A stretch of DNA of 64,000 bases, taken from positions 124,001 to 188,000 of the forward strand of contig JAJNBL010000001.1 of the NCBI GenBank assembly GCA_021156175.1. The letters run 5' to 3'. Under the pieces are notes generated by a model. It had not been told where the DNA came from. It was given only the letters and a program-made list of their open reading frames with translations, and searched no databases. The position numbers were made by a program, and so were the translations under genes. The stretch is from Rickettsiales bacterium (GTDB lineage Bacteria > Pseudomonadota > Alphaproteobacteria > Rickettsiales > JAJNBL01). Positions 1 through 10,277 of the stretch are shown piece after piece (position 1 is the first letter of the stretch; each line of letters starts with the position of its first letter).

Positions 1-1347
1 TTTCGCATGCGCACCCGCTTCATCGATAATATCAATCGCTTTATCTGGCAATTTCTTGTCGGAGATATAACGATTCGCAAGATCTACCGCTGCTTTAATT
101 GCACCATTCGTATAACGCACATCATGATGATCTTCGTAATAAGGCTTGAGTCCTCGAAGGATTTTCACGGTATGTTCGAGCGTTGGCTCATTCACATCGA
201 TCTTCTGGAACCGACGTACAAGCGCACGATCTTTCTCGAAATGGCTATTAAATTCCTTATAGGTCGTCGAACCAATACAACGGAATGCACCGCGTGCCAG
301 CGCAGGTTTCAGCAAGTTACTCGCATCAAGCGAACCACCACTGGTCGCACCTGCACCAATGATCGTATGAATCTCATCGATGAACAAGACCGCGTTTGGC
401 AAGCGTTCAATCTCATGGATAATCGACTTAATCCGCTCTTCAAAATCCCCACGGTAACGGGTTCCCGCCAACAGACAGCCCATATCAAGTGAGAAAATCA
501 CCGCGTTTTTAAGAACATCCGGAATATCACCACGCACGATCCGGCGGGCAAGCCCTTCCGCAATCGCCGTCTTACCAACACCTGGATCACCGACAAGCAG
601 AGGATTGTTTTTTGTACGACGCGCCAATACTTCGACCGTACGTTCCACTTCCGCTTCACGACCAACCAAGATATCAATTTTGTCTTCTTCCGCACGTTTA
701 TTTAAGTTGATGCAATACGCTGCGAGTGGATTATTTTCCTTCTCTTCGCGCTCATTTTCACGATCCTGCTCACGATCTCTCTCGCGTTCACGTTCGCGGC
801 CACGACCTGATTCAAACGTACCGCCTGGCGTAATATCATCTTCTTCTAAACCTGGAAGCGGCAGTTCTGGCTTACCCTTTATTGGGAATGCGGACGGTGT
901 ATGGCCGTTTTCGCTGTATTTCATCACACCATGCGAGATGTAATTGATCACATCCAAACAGGTTACGCTGTGTTGATGAAGGAAATACACGGCATGGGAC
1001 TCACGCTCTGAAAACATTTCAGCAAGCACATTCGCACCATTCACTTCGCGTTTGCCCGATGCATGCACATGGATCGCCGCACGATGAATGACACGCTGGA
1101 ATCCTGCGGTCGGCTTCGCTTCCACATCATAATCAACAACAAGAGAGGAAAGATCATGCTGAAGGAATAATTCGAGTGTTTCACGAATATCCGGGATATT
1201 CACTCCGCACCCTTGCATCACCGATTTGGCATCCGGATCATTTGCAAGCGCTAGCAATAAATGCTCAAGCGTTGCATATTCGTGCCGAAATTCCTTTGCG
1301 ATAGCAAGCGCCCGATGGAGGCTAGACTCAAGACTTTTTGAGAGCAT
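1..1347 (-). CDS. clpA: ATP-dependent Clp protease ATP-binding subunit ClpA (3' part beyond window)
   Basis: AAA+ unfoldase that feeds substrates to ClpP in the cytoplasm. Only the first 449 codons lie in the window; the second ATPase domain is off the left edge. Visible are the N-terminal Clp repeat domain (about residues 1-145), the D1 Walker A motif GDPGVGKT (about 253-260) and Walker B VLFIDEIH. The ATG at 1347 has an AGAGGGA ribosome-binding site about 9 nt upstream and lies inside the 3' end of clpS, a 20-bp overlap in another frame, so the two are translationally coupled. Between the N domain and D1 there is an unusual alternating Arg/Glu tract (about residues 181-203). The clpS-clpA order is the usual proteobacterial arrangement and separates it from ClpB/ClpC. 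Confidence 0.95.
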   Translation of the reverse strand, partial: MLSKSLESSLHRALAIAKEFRHEYATLEHLLLALANDPDAKSVMQGCGVNIPDIRETLELFLQHDLSSLVVDYDVEAKPTAGFQRVIHRAAIHVHASGKREVNGANVLAEMFSERESHAVYFLHQHSVTCLDVINYISHGVMKYSENGHTPSAFPIKGKPELPLPGLEEDDITPGGTFESGRGRERERERDREQDRENEREEKENNPLAAYCINLNKRAEEDKIDILVGREAEVERTVEVLARRTKNNPLLVGDPGVGKTAIAEGLARRIVRGDIPDVLKNAVIFSLDMGCLLAGTRYRGDFEERIKSIIHEIERLPNAVLFIDEIHTIIGAGATSGGSLDASNLLKPALARGAFRCIGSTTYKEFNSHFEKDRALVRRFQKIDVNEPTLEHTVKILRGLKPYYEDHHDVRYTNGAIKAAVDLANRYISDKKLPDKAIDIIDEAGAHAK

Positions 1348-1720
1348 ATGCAGCTTCCCTCTGAACTAAACATTGTAACGGATGGTCATAGCTTCGGGCG
1401 AGTTCGTGAATCTGCGCCACGATAGTTTCGGCCACATCGCGCGTATATCGTCCGCACAATGCTTTATCGTTTTCATGAATCGAGAGGGTTACATCCGCTG
1501 CTGTGATGGATGGATAATGAAATACGGTCTCTAGTATATGTGTAACAAACTCCATGGGAGTTGTATCATCATTCAGAAGCAATATTTGATACATTGGCGG
1601 TGGCGTAAAAGGGCCTTTTTCTTCAGAAGGGAAAAGCGCTTCTTCGGAGAGATAGAAAAACATCTCATTCCCATCGGGCTGTTCCCACTCAAACTGAAAC
1701 TCGTTATTACCGCCGCTCAT
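1328..1720 (-). CDS. clpS: ATP-dependent Clp protease adaptor ClpS
   Basis: N-end-rule adaptor that binds N-degron substrates and docks them on the ClpA N domain. The core from YQILLLNDDTTPMEFV onward matches the family, with the NDD acidic pair, the PMEFV segment, the IHEND histidine region and a C-terminal HPLQC motif. The reading frame is open back to an ATG at 1777, but that codon lies in a perfect TATAAT box. The ATG at 1720 has a GTGGAG site six bases upstream, so 1720 is chosen (130 aa). The roughly 40-residue N-terminal extension before the core is typical of alphaproteobacterial ClpS. Its 3' end overlaps clpA. Confidence 0.93.
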   Translation of the reverse strand: MSGGNNEFQFEWEQPDGNEMFFYLSEEALFPSEEKGPFTPPPMYQILLLNDDTTPMEFVTHILETVFHYPSITAADVTLSIHENDKALCGRYTRDVAETIVAQIHELARSYDHPLQCLVQREAAYALKKS

Positions 1721-1775
1721 TCGGTCTCCACTTATTAGGGCTTGAATAATTCTTATCCAAGCTATGTATGTTATC

Positions 1776-1781
1776 ATTATA
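1776..1781 (-). promoter_or_regulatory. Putative -10 box for clpS-clpA
   Basis: Perfect TATAAT on the minus strand, about 55 bp upstream of the clpS ATG at 1720. No good -35 hexamer stands at 16-18 bp. It would put the transcription start near 1769, which argues against the upstream ATG at 1777. The rest of the 157-bp gap between ftsW and clpS shows nothing recognisable. Confidence 0.45.
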
Positions 1782-1933
1782 AGAGAGGATTCGTTAGAAA
1801 ACGGTTAAGCCGAACCCGCATTTTTCCTAGGTTTTTTAAAAGGCTACCAAAAGCTAAAACCCCCAAAACACTAGTGTGAACAAGAGTTGCTTAAAAATAT
1901 GCTAAGAGAGAGGTAGCGGAAATTAATCTGCGA

Positions 1934-3076
1934 TTAGGCATTGCGCATCGCAGCGTGTGTTTTAATTGGAGGTTGACCAAACCGCTTGCGGGTGAGTCCT
2001 AAAAGCATTCCTACTGTCAAACCTGTTGCCAGAAGAGAAGAGCCTCCATAACTGATAAAAGGTAACGTCATACCGGTATTCGGAATAAGATTTAGTGTCA
2101 CCGCCATATTCACCAAGGCCTGGATCCCAATAAGTGAGGCAAGCCCAACCACTGCATAAAGCGTAAAAAGATCCGTTTCCTGGAATGCCCGCATCAAGCT
2201 TCTAAACACCAAAAATGCAAACAGTCCGACCAACACAATACATACAAGCAAGCCAAGCTCTTCACCCGCAACAGAGAAAATAAAATCCGTATGGGAATCC
2301 GGGATATATTGTTTCACCGTTCCTTCGCCCGGCCCTTTCCCAAAAAAACCGCCGTTATTAAAGGCCTCAAGCGACTTCTCAACCTGATATCCCTTCTCCG
2401 ATGGATCAAGAAAGCTGTTGATCCGTTTCGCCACGTGCGGGAAGAAACTGTACCCACACAACAGCGCACCAATCCCCAAAAACCCTCCGACCATAATCCA
2501 TATAATCGGAAGCCCACTGAGGAATAGCTGAATACCCCACACCAGCGAGACCGTCACCGTCATCCCGAAATCCGGTTGAAGGAGGAGTAACCCTATAAAC
2601 AACACATAAGAAATAATCACCGGATAATACACACGGAGTGTTTCAACATTGCCCTTTCGTGCTAGCAACCACGCAGTCAATACGGCAAAGAACGGCTTAA
2701 CGAATTCCGATGGCTGGAGTGATACACCTGCAATGCTAATCCATTGGGTTGCACCTTTAATCTGCTGGCCAAATAATAATACACCCACCAACGCAACAAT
2801 CCCGCCCGCATAACCTAAGAATGCAATCCGTCGTATGAATATGGGAGGTGGCAATGATATCGCAAAAATCCCGACAACTGCGACAATCAGGAACGCAAAT
2901 TGCCTGCGTACAAAAAAGAACCCATCAAGCCCGATACGCTCCGCCACCGCGGGGCTTGCGGTCGATACCAAGACGATACCAATGAGGATGATTGCAGCAA
3001 TCGTGAAAAGTGTAATCCGGTCAATTGTCCACCACCAGGTACTAAATATATTGCTGTTTTGGCGGTTGAACTTCAT
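1934..3076 (-). CDS. ftsW: Peptidoglycan glycosyltransferase FtsW (SEDS family)
   Basis: Polytopic inner-membrane SEDS protein that polymerises septal peptidoglycan from lipid II together with FtsI. The 380-residue protein has about ten hydrophobic segments, the conserved PDSHTDFIFSVAGEELG loop and the C-terminal IPNTGMTLPFISYGGSS signature. Position after murD in the dcw cluster favours FtsW over the paralogue RodA. The ATG at 3076 has AAGGAA five bases upstream and lies 9 bp after murD. murG would normally follow; here the cluster ends and clpS-clpA comes next. Confidence 0.95.
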   Translation of the reverse strand: MKFNRQNSNIFSTWWWTIDRITLFTIAAIILIGIVLVSTASPAVAERIGLDGFFFVRRQFAFLIVAVVGIFAISLPPPIFIRRIAFLGYAGGIVALVGVLLFGQQIKGATQWISIAGVSLQPSEFVKPFFAVLTAWLLARKGNVETLRVYYPVIISYVLFIGLLLLQPDFGMTVTVSLVWGIQLFLSGLPIIWIMVGGFLGIGALLCGYSFFPHVAKRINSFLDPSEKGYQVEKSLEAFNNGGFFGKGPGEGTVKQYIPDSHTDFIFSVAGEELGLLVCIVLVGLFAFLVFRSLMRAFQETDLFTLYAVVGLASLIGIQALVNMAVTLNLIPNTGMTLPFISYGGSSLLATGLTVGMLLGLTRKRFGQPPIKTHAAMRNA

Positions 3077-3085
3077 GAAAATTCC

Positions 3086-4513
3086 TTAGGCTTTTTTTTG
3101 TGCCATAGGCTCTAGTGCTTCGACATACTCACAAAACGACTTACCACGTACTTCAAAACTTGGCCATTGGTCAAAAGATGCCGTTGCCGGCGAAAGCAGC
3201 ACCACAGGCTTATCTGAAGAGCTTGCAAATGCTGCACGTGCCGCCTCTTTCGTTGCCTTCTCAAGCACCTCACACTGTGTATAAGGCACGCCCGCCTCAT
3301 CCAACGTTGCAGCAAATTCTTTCGCACATTCGCCAATGATATAGGCATGGGAAATGCGATCAAATAATGGTTTTAGTGATGAAATCCCACCCGCTTTCGC
3401 ACGTCCACCGATAATCCAATGGATATTACGAAACGTACGGAGCGCCTTTTCGGCCGCTTCCGCATTCGTTGCTTTGCTATCATTAATGAAGCGCACGCCC
3501 TCGATTTCTTTAACATATTGCATCCGGTGCGGCAGGCCCACAAAGCTTTTGATCCCAGAAATAATCGCATCCGTAGACACGCCTGCAACAACCGCAATCG
3601 CCACCGCCGCTGCCATGTTCTCGGCATTATGCTGACCCGCTAAATGGTCTAAGTATCCAAGTTCTACCGTTTTCTGACGTCCTGTGAGATTAATATGCAG
3701 CACACCATCAATCACCGCCACACCCTCTTTTTGAGGTGTAATCGAGGATACAGGCACAAGGCGACCAATTTTTTTCTCGGCCACGAGCTTCTCATAAATC
3801 TTACGGCTTTCATCATTATCGACCGCAATCACCGCCGTATGATTTGCCGATTGACGTTCAAACATATGCATTTTTGCTGCAATATAGCCCTGCAAATCGC
3901 CATGCCGATCAATATGATCCGGCGTAATATTAAGCAGCAGCGAAATATCCGGCGTGAAAATCTCAAGCAAATCGAGTTGATAAGACGACATTTCCAACAC
4001 ATAGGTTCCATTATGATCCAACGGACGCAAATCCATCGCAGGAATACCAATATTTCCGCCGACTTCTGTCGGCATACCGGCATGCTTCAAGATATGTCCA
4101 ATGAGTGCTGTCGTCGTCGACTTCCCATTCGTCCCCGTAATGCCGATATAACGGCTTTCGGGACAGGATTGATACAACAACTCAATAGTACAAATAATCG
4201 GCACACCCGCCGCTTTCGCTAAACCCACCACCGGATGCGGCGTTGGGTGAGTAAGCGGAATACCTGGGCTTAGAATCAAGGCTTCAATCTGCTTCCATGG
4301 CCAGGATTCGGGAGCTTGGATCGTCACAGCACCTGAACTTTGCACCTCATCGAAGAACGCGCCTTCGTGCAAATTCTTTCTACCCTGTTCGCTATCATCC
4401 CACGCAAAAACGTCAACATCTGCGGCATAGAGTGCCCGCACGGCCGAAAAACCATCTTTACCTAAGCCAAATACGGCAACCGATTTTCCTGCATATTCCG
4501 TGGGGAGGATCAT
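3086..4513 (-). CDS. murD: UDP-N-acetylmuramoyl-L-alanine--D-glutamate ligase MurD
   Basis: Cytoplasmic Mur ligase adding D-glutamate to UDP-MurNAc-L-Ala. The 475-residue protein begins with a Rossmann-like GKSVAVFGLGKDG segment, carries the ATP-binding GITGTNGKSTTTALI loop, an NITPDHIDRHG segment in the central domain and the INDSKATN motif diagnostic of MurD. Length is normal. It sits between mraY (11 bp upstream) and ftsW (9 bp downstream) in one operon. Confidence 0.96.
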   Translation of the reverse strand: MILPTEYAGKSVAVFGLGKDGFSAVRALYAADVDVFAWDDSEQGRKNLHEGAFFDEVQSSGAVTIQAPESWPWKQIEALILSPGIPLTHPTPHPVVGLAKAAGVPIICTIELLYQSCPESRYIGITGTNGKSTTTALIGHILKHAGMPTEVGGNIGIPAMDLRPLDHNGTYVLEMSSYQLDLLEIFTPDISLLLNITPDHIDRHGDLQGYIAAKMHMFERQSANHTAVIAVDNDESRKIYEKLVAEKKIGRLVPVSSITPQKEGVAVIDGVLHINLTGRQKTVELGYLDHLAGQHNAENMAAAVAIAVVAGVSTDAIISGIKSFVGLPHRMQYVKEIEGVRFINDSKATNAEAAEKALRTFRNIHWIIGGRAKAGGISSLKPLFDRISHAYIIGECAKEFAATLDEAGVPYTQCEVLEKATKEAARAAFASSSDKPVVLLSPATASFDQWPSFEVRGKSFCEYVEALEPMAQKKA

Positions 4514-4524
4514 AAATACCTATA

Positions 4525-5616
4525 TTATCTCAACTTGAGCGTCGAAAGGCCAATCAACGCAAAAATAATCGCGAGTATCCAAAACCGGATCACAACGGTC
4601 GACTCTGACCATCCACATTTCTCAAAGTGGTGGTGAATCGGCGCCATTTTAAAGACGCGCTTCCCGCCCGAAAATTTAAAGTAATAGACCTGAATAATCA
4701 CCGACAGCGCTTCCATCACAAAGACGCCACCAATAACCGCAAGAACAATCTCATGTTTGGTAACGACACTGATCGCACCAATCGCACCGCCCAGCGCAAG
4801 GCTTCCTGTATCGCCCATAAATACTTTTGCCGGAGGCGCATTAAACCACAAGAATCCTAGTCCCGCACCGATAAGTGCCGAACAAAATACCGTTAGCTCT
4901 CCTGCACCGGGCACCGGATGAATCTGGAGATAATTTGCAAACACCGCATTGCCCACGAGATAGCTGATAATCGCAAAGCATGCGCCTGTAATCATGATCG
5001 TCCCAATCGCAAGACCATCAAGTCCATCGGTCAAATTCACTGCATTGGATGCACCCACGACCACCACAATCACAAACGGAATATAAAACCATCCCAAATC
5101 AATCAACAGGCTTTTAAAGAAAGGAAGTGCCAAATGCATTTCCAGAGATTCTGGTGCGATATACGTAATACTGAATGCAACGCTGAGGCTAATGACAAAC
5201 TGGCCGATAAGCTTTACTTTACCTACAACGCCTTTACTGTTGCGCTTTTTGATTTTTAAATAGTCATCAATAAAGCCCAACGTCCCAAAGCCCACAGTTG
5301 CGCCCAAGATCACCCATATATAGGGGTTTCTCAAATCCGCCCATAACAAGGTGGAACTAATAATCGCCATCAGAATAAGCAGTCCGCCCATGGTTGGAGT
5401 GCCTTTTTTGGTAAGCAAGTGGCTCTCCGGGCCATCAAGGCGAATCGGCTGCCCGCCTTTTTGCCACTTCGTAAGCCAGCGAATCATATCTGCACCGAAG
5501 ATGAAACTCATCAGCAGCGCCGTCAAGGCCGCACCACCACTCCGGAAAGTAATATAGTTGAATATATTTAATGCCTTAATATCGTGCGCGAGTGGCACAA
5601 GCAGATGATACAACAT
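4525..5616 (-). CDS. mraY: Phospho-N-acetylmuramoyl-pentapeptide-transferase MraY
   Basis: Integral membrane enzyme that makes lipid I from UDP-MurNAc-pentapeptide and undecaprenyl phosphate. The 363-residue polytopic protein shows KKGTPTMGG, the catalytic [13 protein letters not shown] motif and the C-terminal [14 protein letters not shown] histidine motif. Its ATG overlaps the murF stop by one base (TAATG), so it is probably translationally coupled to murF. Confidence 0.97.
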   Translation of the reverse strand: MLYHLLVPLAHDIKALNIFNYITFRSGGAALTALLMSFIFGADMIRWLTKWQKGGQPIRLDGPESHLLTKKGTPTMGGLLILMAIISSTLLWADLRNPYIWVILGATVGFGTLGFIDDYLKIKKRNSKGVVGKVKLIGQFVISLSVAFSITYIAPESLEMHLALPFFKSLLIDLGWFYIPFVIVVVVGASNAVNLTDGLDGLAIGTIMITGACFAIISYLVGNAVFANYLQIHPVPGAGELTVFCSALIGAGLGFLWFNAPPAKVFMGDTGSLALGGAIGAISVVTKHEIVLAVIGGVFVMEALSVIIQVYYFKFSGGKRVFKMAPIHHHFEKCGWSESTVVIRFWILAIIFALIGLSTLKLR

Positions 5617-7019
5617 TAACCGGCCACCTTATTTTTGTTAGATTCCACAGACTGCAACAACGCCTCAATAATGACACGCATTTTCATGCCATTTGAGCCT
5701 TTCACCAGCACCACGTCACCAGGCTTCACGGCTTCTTTTACGATCGGCGCAAGCAAAGCCGAAGAAAGAGCTTCCGCACCTTTGATCCCTTCTGGCAATG
5801 CATTATACAGCGCCTGCATGGATTCGCCTGCCGTATACACTTTCTCTATGCCGTTTGCAATCACATCGCTTAACAGTCCCGCATGGAGGGCTTTACGGGT
5901 TTCCCCAAGCTCCAGCATATCGCCCAATACTGCGATTTTTCTTCCACCCGCTTTGGGTGTTTCCATCGCAGCCAAGGCTGCACGGACCGAAGCCGGACTT
6001 GCGTTATAGCAATCATCAATCAAGAGACCTCCGCCAGGAAGTACAACACGTTTACCGCGACCAATACCCGCTTGATAACCTTCCAACGCTTTGGCAGATT
6101 TCCCCACATCGCCGCCAACGGCTTGAATCGCCGCCAACACGGCAAGCGAATTACAGGCCTGATGTTTTCCACGGATCGGTAAATGGTAACGATAACGCTT
6201 CCCACCGACTTGTGCTTCAACCTGCCCGCCGCCTTCTTCTGGTGTGTAAGAAACCAATCGGCACTCCGCTTCCTTATGTTCACCAAACGAAATAATATGT
6301 TTCACACCGACGGCTTTGGCTTTCTCTGCCAACAAGGCATAATGCGAATTATCGCGATTGAGGATTGCCGTACCACCCGGCTCCAACCCTTCAAAAATCT
6401 CCGCTTTTGCAACCGCAATTTGCTCAACAGATGAAAAGAATTCCAAATGCACTGCTTCAACGGTCGTGATAATCACGACATGCGGGCGAACAAGAGCGGT
6501 CAGCTCCCGAATTTCGCCGACATGGTTCATCCCCATTTCCATCACGGCAAAATCTAGATCATCCGCCATACGCGATAATGAGAGCGGGGTGCCTAAATGG
6601 TTATTGAGATTCCCTTCCGTCGCATAGGTTTTCCCCAGCGCAGATGTTGCGACACTCAACATTTCTTTGACGCTCGTTTTGCCAACACTTCCCGTGACAC
6701 CGAAGATTTTCGCGTTCGATTTTTCACGCTTATAAGATCCCAACGCACGCAATGCAGCTTCGGTATCCTTCACGACGAGTAATGGCGCATCCGCAGGAAC
6801 ATCGTTTGGACGATGTGATACAACCACCGCCGCAGCCCCTTTTTCCAAGGACTCGCGCACATAATCATGCGCATCGAATTTTTCGCCTTTAAGCGCTACA
6901 AAAAGAGAACCCGGCTCGATTGTCCGGCTATTGATGGAAACAGAGCTAGCTTTCCACGTTTTTTCTGAAATTCCACCGGTTGCTTTTTCTGCTGTTTCTG
7001 ATGTCCAAAGCACTGTCAT
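5616..7019 (-). CDS. murF: UDP-N-acetylmuramoyl-tripeptide--D-alanyl-D-alanine ligase MurF
   Basis: Last cytoplasmic Mur ligase, adding D-Ala-D-Ala. The 467-residue protein has the N-terminal uridine-binding domain with an [16 protein letters not shown] segment, the ATP loop [15 protein letters not shown] and the [13 protein letters not shown] segment typical of MurF. It is 2 bp after murE and overlaps the mraY start by one base. An AGGAA element precedes the ATG. Confidence 0.96.
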   Translation of the reverse strand: MTVLWTSETAEKATGGISEKTWKASSVSINSRTIEPGSLFVALKGEKFDAHDYVRESLEKGAAAVVVSHRPNDVPADAPLLVVKDTEAALRALGSYKREKSNAKIFGVTGSVGKTSVKEMLSVATSALGKTYATEGNLNNHLGTPLSLSRMADDLDFAVMEMGMNHVGEIRELTALVRPHVVIITTVEAVHLEFFSSVEQIAVAKAEIFEGLEPGGTAILNRDNSHYALLAEKAKAVGVKHIISFGEHKEAECRLVSYTPEEGGGQVEAQVGGKRYRYHLPIRGKHQACNSLAVLAAIQAVGGDVGKSAKALEGYQAGIGRGKRVVLPGGGLLIDDCYNASPASVRAALAAMETPKAGGRKIAVLGDMLELGETRKALHAGLLSDVIANGIEKVYTAGESMQALYNALPEGIKGAEALSSALLAPIVKEAVKPGDVVLVKGSNGMKMRVIIEALLQSVESNKNKVAG

Positions 7020-7021
7020 AA

Positions 7022-8512
7022 TTATCGTGTTCCTGTAGATGCTCTCAACGCCGATACCGCTTCAAAAGCAACGACCGTATCGTCAAACGGCAGCTCTTTA
7101 TCTCCAATAATCTGGACATTTTCATGCCCTTTCCCTGCGATCAATAGCACATCGCCACGCTCTAACGATGCCACGCCTGCTGTAATCGCTTTAGCACGAT
7201 CGGCAATTTCTTCTGCTCCCGGACATCCTGCACGCACCTGTGCTCTGATACTATCTGCATTTTCCGTACGTGGATTATCATCGGTTACAATAATACGATC
7301 GGCCAACCGTGCAGCCACTTCGCCCATCTGCGGACGTTTGCCTTTATCACGATCACCACCGCAACCAAATACCACAACCAGCTTGCCTGCGGTATGCGGA
7401 CGCAGCGAGGAAAGCGCCTTCTCCAGCGCATCCGGCGTATGAGCATAATCCACATACACCCCTGCTCCCTTAGGGTGCGTTACTACATTTTCCATCCGGC
7501 CAGGTACAGAGCGCAATGTCGGCAATACACCGATCGCCTTATCTACATCAATACCCGTCGCGGTTACAAGCCCAAGCGCGCACAACACATTACTCACCTG
7601 GAACCCACCTGCAAGCGGAAGCAATACTTTATATTCCACATTATTAATCACGAAGATGACCAGACTGCCATTAGCTTGCGGTGCTACTTTACGTATACGG
7701 ATTGTGTCGGCCTTTTCGCCATAACTCACAATGGAGTGTTTTCGCTGTTCGCAATGGATACAAAGCGTTGCATATTCAGGAATATCTGCATTGAGCACGG
7801 CCGTTCCACCTTCAGGCAACAGCGCATCAAATAGACGAAGTTTCGCTGCGAAATAGGCTTCAAATGTTTCGTGATAATCCAAATGATCGCGCGAAAGATT
7901 CGTAAACGCCGCCGCTTTCAAACGAATTCCATCCAAACGATACTGATCCAACCCATGGCTTGAGGCCTCAATTGCCACATGGTTTACACCGTCTTTTGCT
8001 AACTCGTGGAAAGTCCGATGTAAGAATTCGGAATCAGGAGTCGTCAGGCTCGCCGCGTCTTTTTCTTTTGCAGCAAGTTTATCGCGAACCACAACACCAA
8101 GTGTGCCCAAACTTGCAGCATCTGCGCCTAAAGCATTCCAAATTTGTTGGCAAAAATGCGCAACAGAGGTTTTACCATTTGTGCCTGTGATGGCTACCAC
8201 CGTCTCTGGCTGAGGTGCATAAAATTTTGCTGCAAGCTTCGCAAATACTAACCGTGGATTATCATGATGGAGTATCTGTACGGATGCAGGAATCTCTTTG
8301 GGTAACGCAACATCCGGGGAAGTCAGAATTGCCACAGCGCCGCTTTCAATCGCCTTTGTTATGAAAACACTGCCGTCTGTTTTCACTCCTTTAAATGCAG
8401 CAAAAAGATAGTCCGGCTTTACTTGGCGCGAATCACAAGCTAACCCGGTGATGGTCACATCCCCACGTGTTTGACCTGTTATTCCCAATGCCGTAATCTC
8501 AGAAAGCCGCAA
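7022..8512 (-). CDS. murE: UDP-N-acetylmuramoyl-tripeptide synthetase MurE (meso-DAP type)
   Basis: Adds the third stem-peptide residue. The substrate motif is DDNPRTEN; the DNPR tetrapeptide is the established mark of meso-diaminopimelate-adding enzymes. An ATP loop, AITGTNGKTSVAHF, is present. The start is a TTG at 8512: the N-terminus MRLSEITAL matches the family's usual beginning, GGGGAG lies eight bases upstream, and no earlier ATG fits. It overlaps the end of ftsI by 14 bp, consistent with coupling. 496 residues, normal length. Confidence 0.95.
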   Translation of the reverse strand: MRLSEITALGITGQTRGDVTITGLACDSRQVKPDYLFAAFKGVKTDGSVFITKAIESGAVAILTSPDVALPKEIPASVQILHHDNPRLVFAKLAAKFYAPQPETVVAITGTNGKTSVAHFCQQIWNALGADAASLGTLGVVVRDKLAAKEKDAASLTTPDSEFLHRTFHELAKDGVNHVAIEASSHGLDQYRLDGIRLKAAAFTNLSRDHLDYHETFEAYFAAKLRLFDALLPEGGTAVLNADIPEYATLCIHCEQRKHSIVSYGEKADTIRIRKVAPQANGSLVIFVINNVEYKVLLPLAGGFQVSNVLCALGLVTATGIDVDKAIGVLPTLRSVPGRMENVVTHPKGAGVYVDYAHTPDALEKALSSLRPHTAGKLVVVFGCGGDRDKGKRPQMGEVAARLADRIIVTDDNPRTENADSIRAQVRAGCPGAEEIADRAKAITAGVASLERGDVLLIAGKGHENVQIIGDKELPFDDTVVAFEAVSALRASTGTR

Positions 8513-10217
8513 GCTGGAATCTCCCCGTACTATCGTTCTTCACATACAATTCGTTGGAAGTATCTTTATCCTGTTCGTCCACCGGCATGAGCCCTAAAAG
8601 TGGCGCAATCCGGGCAATCACATTTCTCACAACCGGCGCGGCCGTCATGCCTCCTGTGGCAAAACCACCTGTTTCGCGCGTGCCTTTTGGCTCATCCAGC
8701 GACACCATTACCAGATATCGCGGCTGATTCATAGGGAAGACTGCAACAAACGACGATAGCATCGCCTTGCGATCATAGCCACCTTTTCCAGGTTTCTCAG
8801 CCGTTCCCGTTTTCCCACCGACTAAGTACCCTTCCACGTTCCCACGCTTTCCGGTACCTTTCTCGACCGTCATACGCATAAGACGGCGTATATTCTCAGA
8901 AGTCTTCTCGGAGACAACCATTGTTCCTCGAGACATTGTATCATGCTTAAGCAGGGTTGCTTCATGGAAAATCCCGCCATTGACCACCGCCGACGTTGCC
9001 TGCGCCACATGGAGTGGCGTCACAGCGATTCCATGACCAAAAGATACGGTAATGCTTGTTGTTTTTTCCCATTTACTCGGAAGAAGCGGCTTACCACATT
9101 CCGGCAATTCCAGCGTCAACGGTGAAAGCAGGCCCAATTTTCCGAGATACTTGCGCTGCGTATCCACTCCAATATCAAGCGCTACTTTGGCCGTACCGAT
9201 GTTAGAAGAATGTATGTAAATTTCAGGGACGGACATCCACCCATTTTTCGGATGGGTATCGGTAATGCTAAAGCGCCCTATTTTAATCGGTGTAGCAACA
9301 TCATAGCTGCTTTCCATATCGATTTTCCGGGTGTCCAACCCCATAGCCATCGTAAAAGTTTTGAAGGTCGAACCTTGCTCATAAACACCTAGCGTAGCGC
9401 GATTAAAAAGCGCGTCCTGGCTTGCCATCAATGGATTATGTGGATCAAAATCGGGAAAACTCACCATTCCAAGCACTTCCGCCGTGTTCACATCCATCAC
9501 CACACCGATTGCCGCACGTGCACGGAACAACTCCATATATTCTTGGATTTCCTGATAGAGCGCACTCTGGACACGAACATCGAGTGATAACTGCAGAGGT
9601 TCATCACTATTTTTAATAAGACGTTTATTGAAATGCTTTTCAATCCCTGAAAGCCCCTGACCATCAATCCCAACATAGCCAAGCACATGAGAAAACAAGC
9701 GCCCTTGCGGGTAGATACGCCCTTCTTCATCCCGGAATTGTAATCCCGGCACACCAAGCGCATTAACCGCATATTGTTCTTTCGGTGTAAGGTTTCGTTT
9801 TATCCAGTAAAACGAACCCGTACCATGAAATTTCGTAAGTAACGCCTTTTCGGAAAATTCTGGCAATACCAGATGCAATTCCCGAGCGACTTTTTCCGGT
9901 TCAAATATTAAATGTGGATTTACATAAAGCGACGCAGTCTGAAGATTCACCGCAATCAATTCGCCATTGCGATCCACAACATTAGCCCGGCGGGCAAAAT
10001 TCACCCGATCCCCATGATGCCGCGCATTTGCTTCATTATCGCCTTTATAGCCAAGAATAGTGACCTCGAACAAACGGAATATAACGATGAGGAATACTAG
10101 CGCGAAAACGCCCCCCACCAGTAACAAACGACTTTGAGCAATAGCGGCGGTGCCGCCCGAACGGAATGTCCGATGATGGTTCTTCAGAGAAGATGACGCT
10201 CCTTTACGACGTATCAT
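8499..10217 (-). CDS. ftsI: Septal peptidoglycan transpeptidase FtsI (PBP3)
   Basis: Class B penicillin-binding protein that cross-links septal peptidoglycan. It has a short cytoplasmic N-terminus, one transmembrane helix (about residues 29-50), a pedestal domain, and a transpeptidase domain with all three catalytic motifs: STFK (serine about residue 283), SSN (about 337-339) and KTGT (about 469-472). The polar C-terminal tail after the catalytic domain is short. Position between ftsL and murE fits FtsI rather than another PBP. 572 residues, normal for the family. Confidence 0.96.
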   Translation of the reverse strand: MIRRKGASSSLKNHHRTFRSGGTAAIAQSRLLLVGGVFALVFLIVIFRLFEVTILGYKGDNEANARHHGDRVNFARRANVVDRNGELIAVNLQTASLYVNPHLIFEPEKVARELHLVLPEFSEKALLTKFHGTGSFYWIKRNLTPKEQYAVNALGVPGLQFRDEEGRIYPQGRLFSHVLGYVGIDGQGLSGIEKHFNKRLIKNSDEPLQLSLDVRVQSALYQEIQEYMELFRARAAIGVVMDVNTAEVLGMVSFPDFDPHNPLMASQDALFNRATLGVYEQGSTFKTFTMAMGLDTRKIDMESSYDVATPIKIGRFSITDTHPKNGWMSVPEIYIHSSNIGTAKVALDIGVDTQRKYLGKLGLLSPLTLELPECGKPLLPSKWEKTTSITVSFGHGIAVTPLHVAQATSAVVNGGIFHEATLLKHDTMSRGTMVVSEKTSENIRRLMRMTVEKGTGKRGNVEGYLVGGKTGTAEKPGKGGYDRKAMLSSFVAVFPMNQPRYLVMVSLDEPKGTRETGGFATGGMTAAPVVRNVIARIAPLLGLMPVDEQDKDTSNELYVKNDSTGRFQLAAF

Positions 10218-10219
10218 AA

Positions 10220-10255
10220 GTCGGTTCTACTCTCTATCTCTAAGAGGTTACCGAC
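10220..10255. other. Inverted repeat between ftsL and ftsI
   Basis: GTCGGT and ACCGAC arms enclose a partly self-complementary core (CTCT/AGAG) in the 60-bp gap between ftsL and ftsI. It has no T-run, so it is unlikely to stop transcription. It could be an mRNA processing or stability hairpin. Confidence 0.35.
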
Positions 10256-10277
10256 CCTCGGCATCCTCATTTATATT

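Noticed and set aside
7-492. Plus-strand reading frames opposite clpA
   Set aside because: Antisense shadows of the strongly conserved ClpA sequence.
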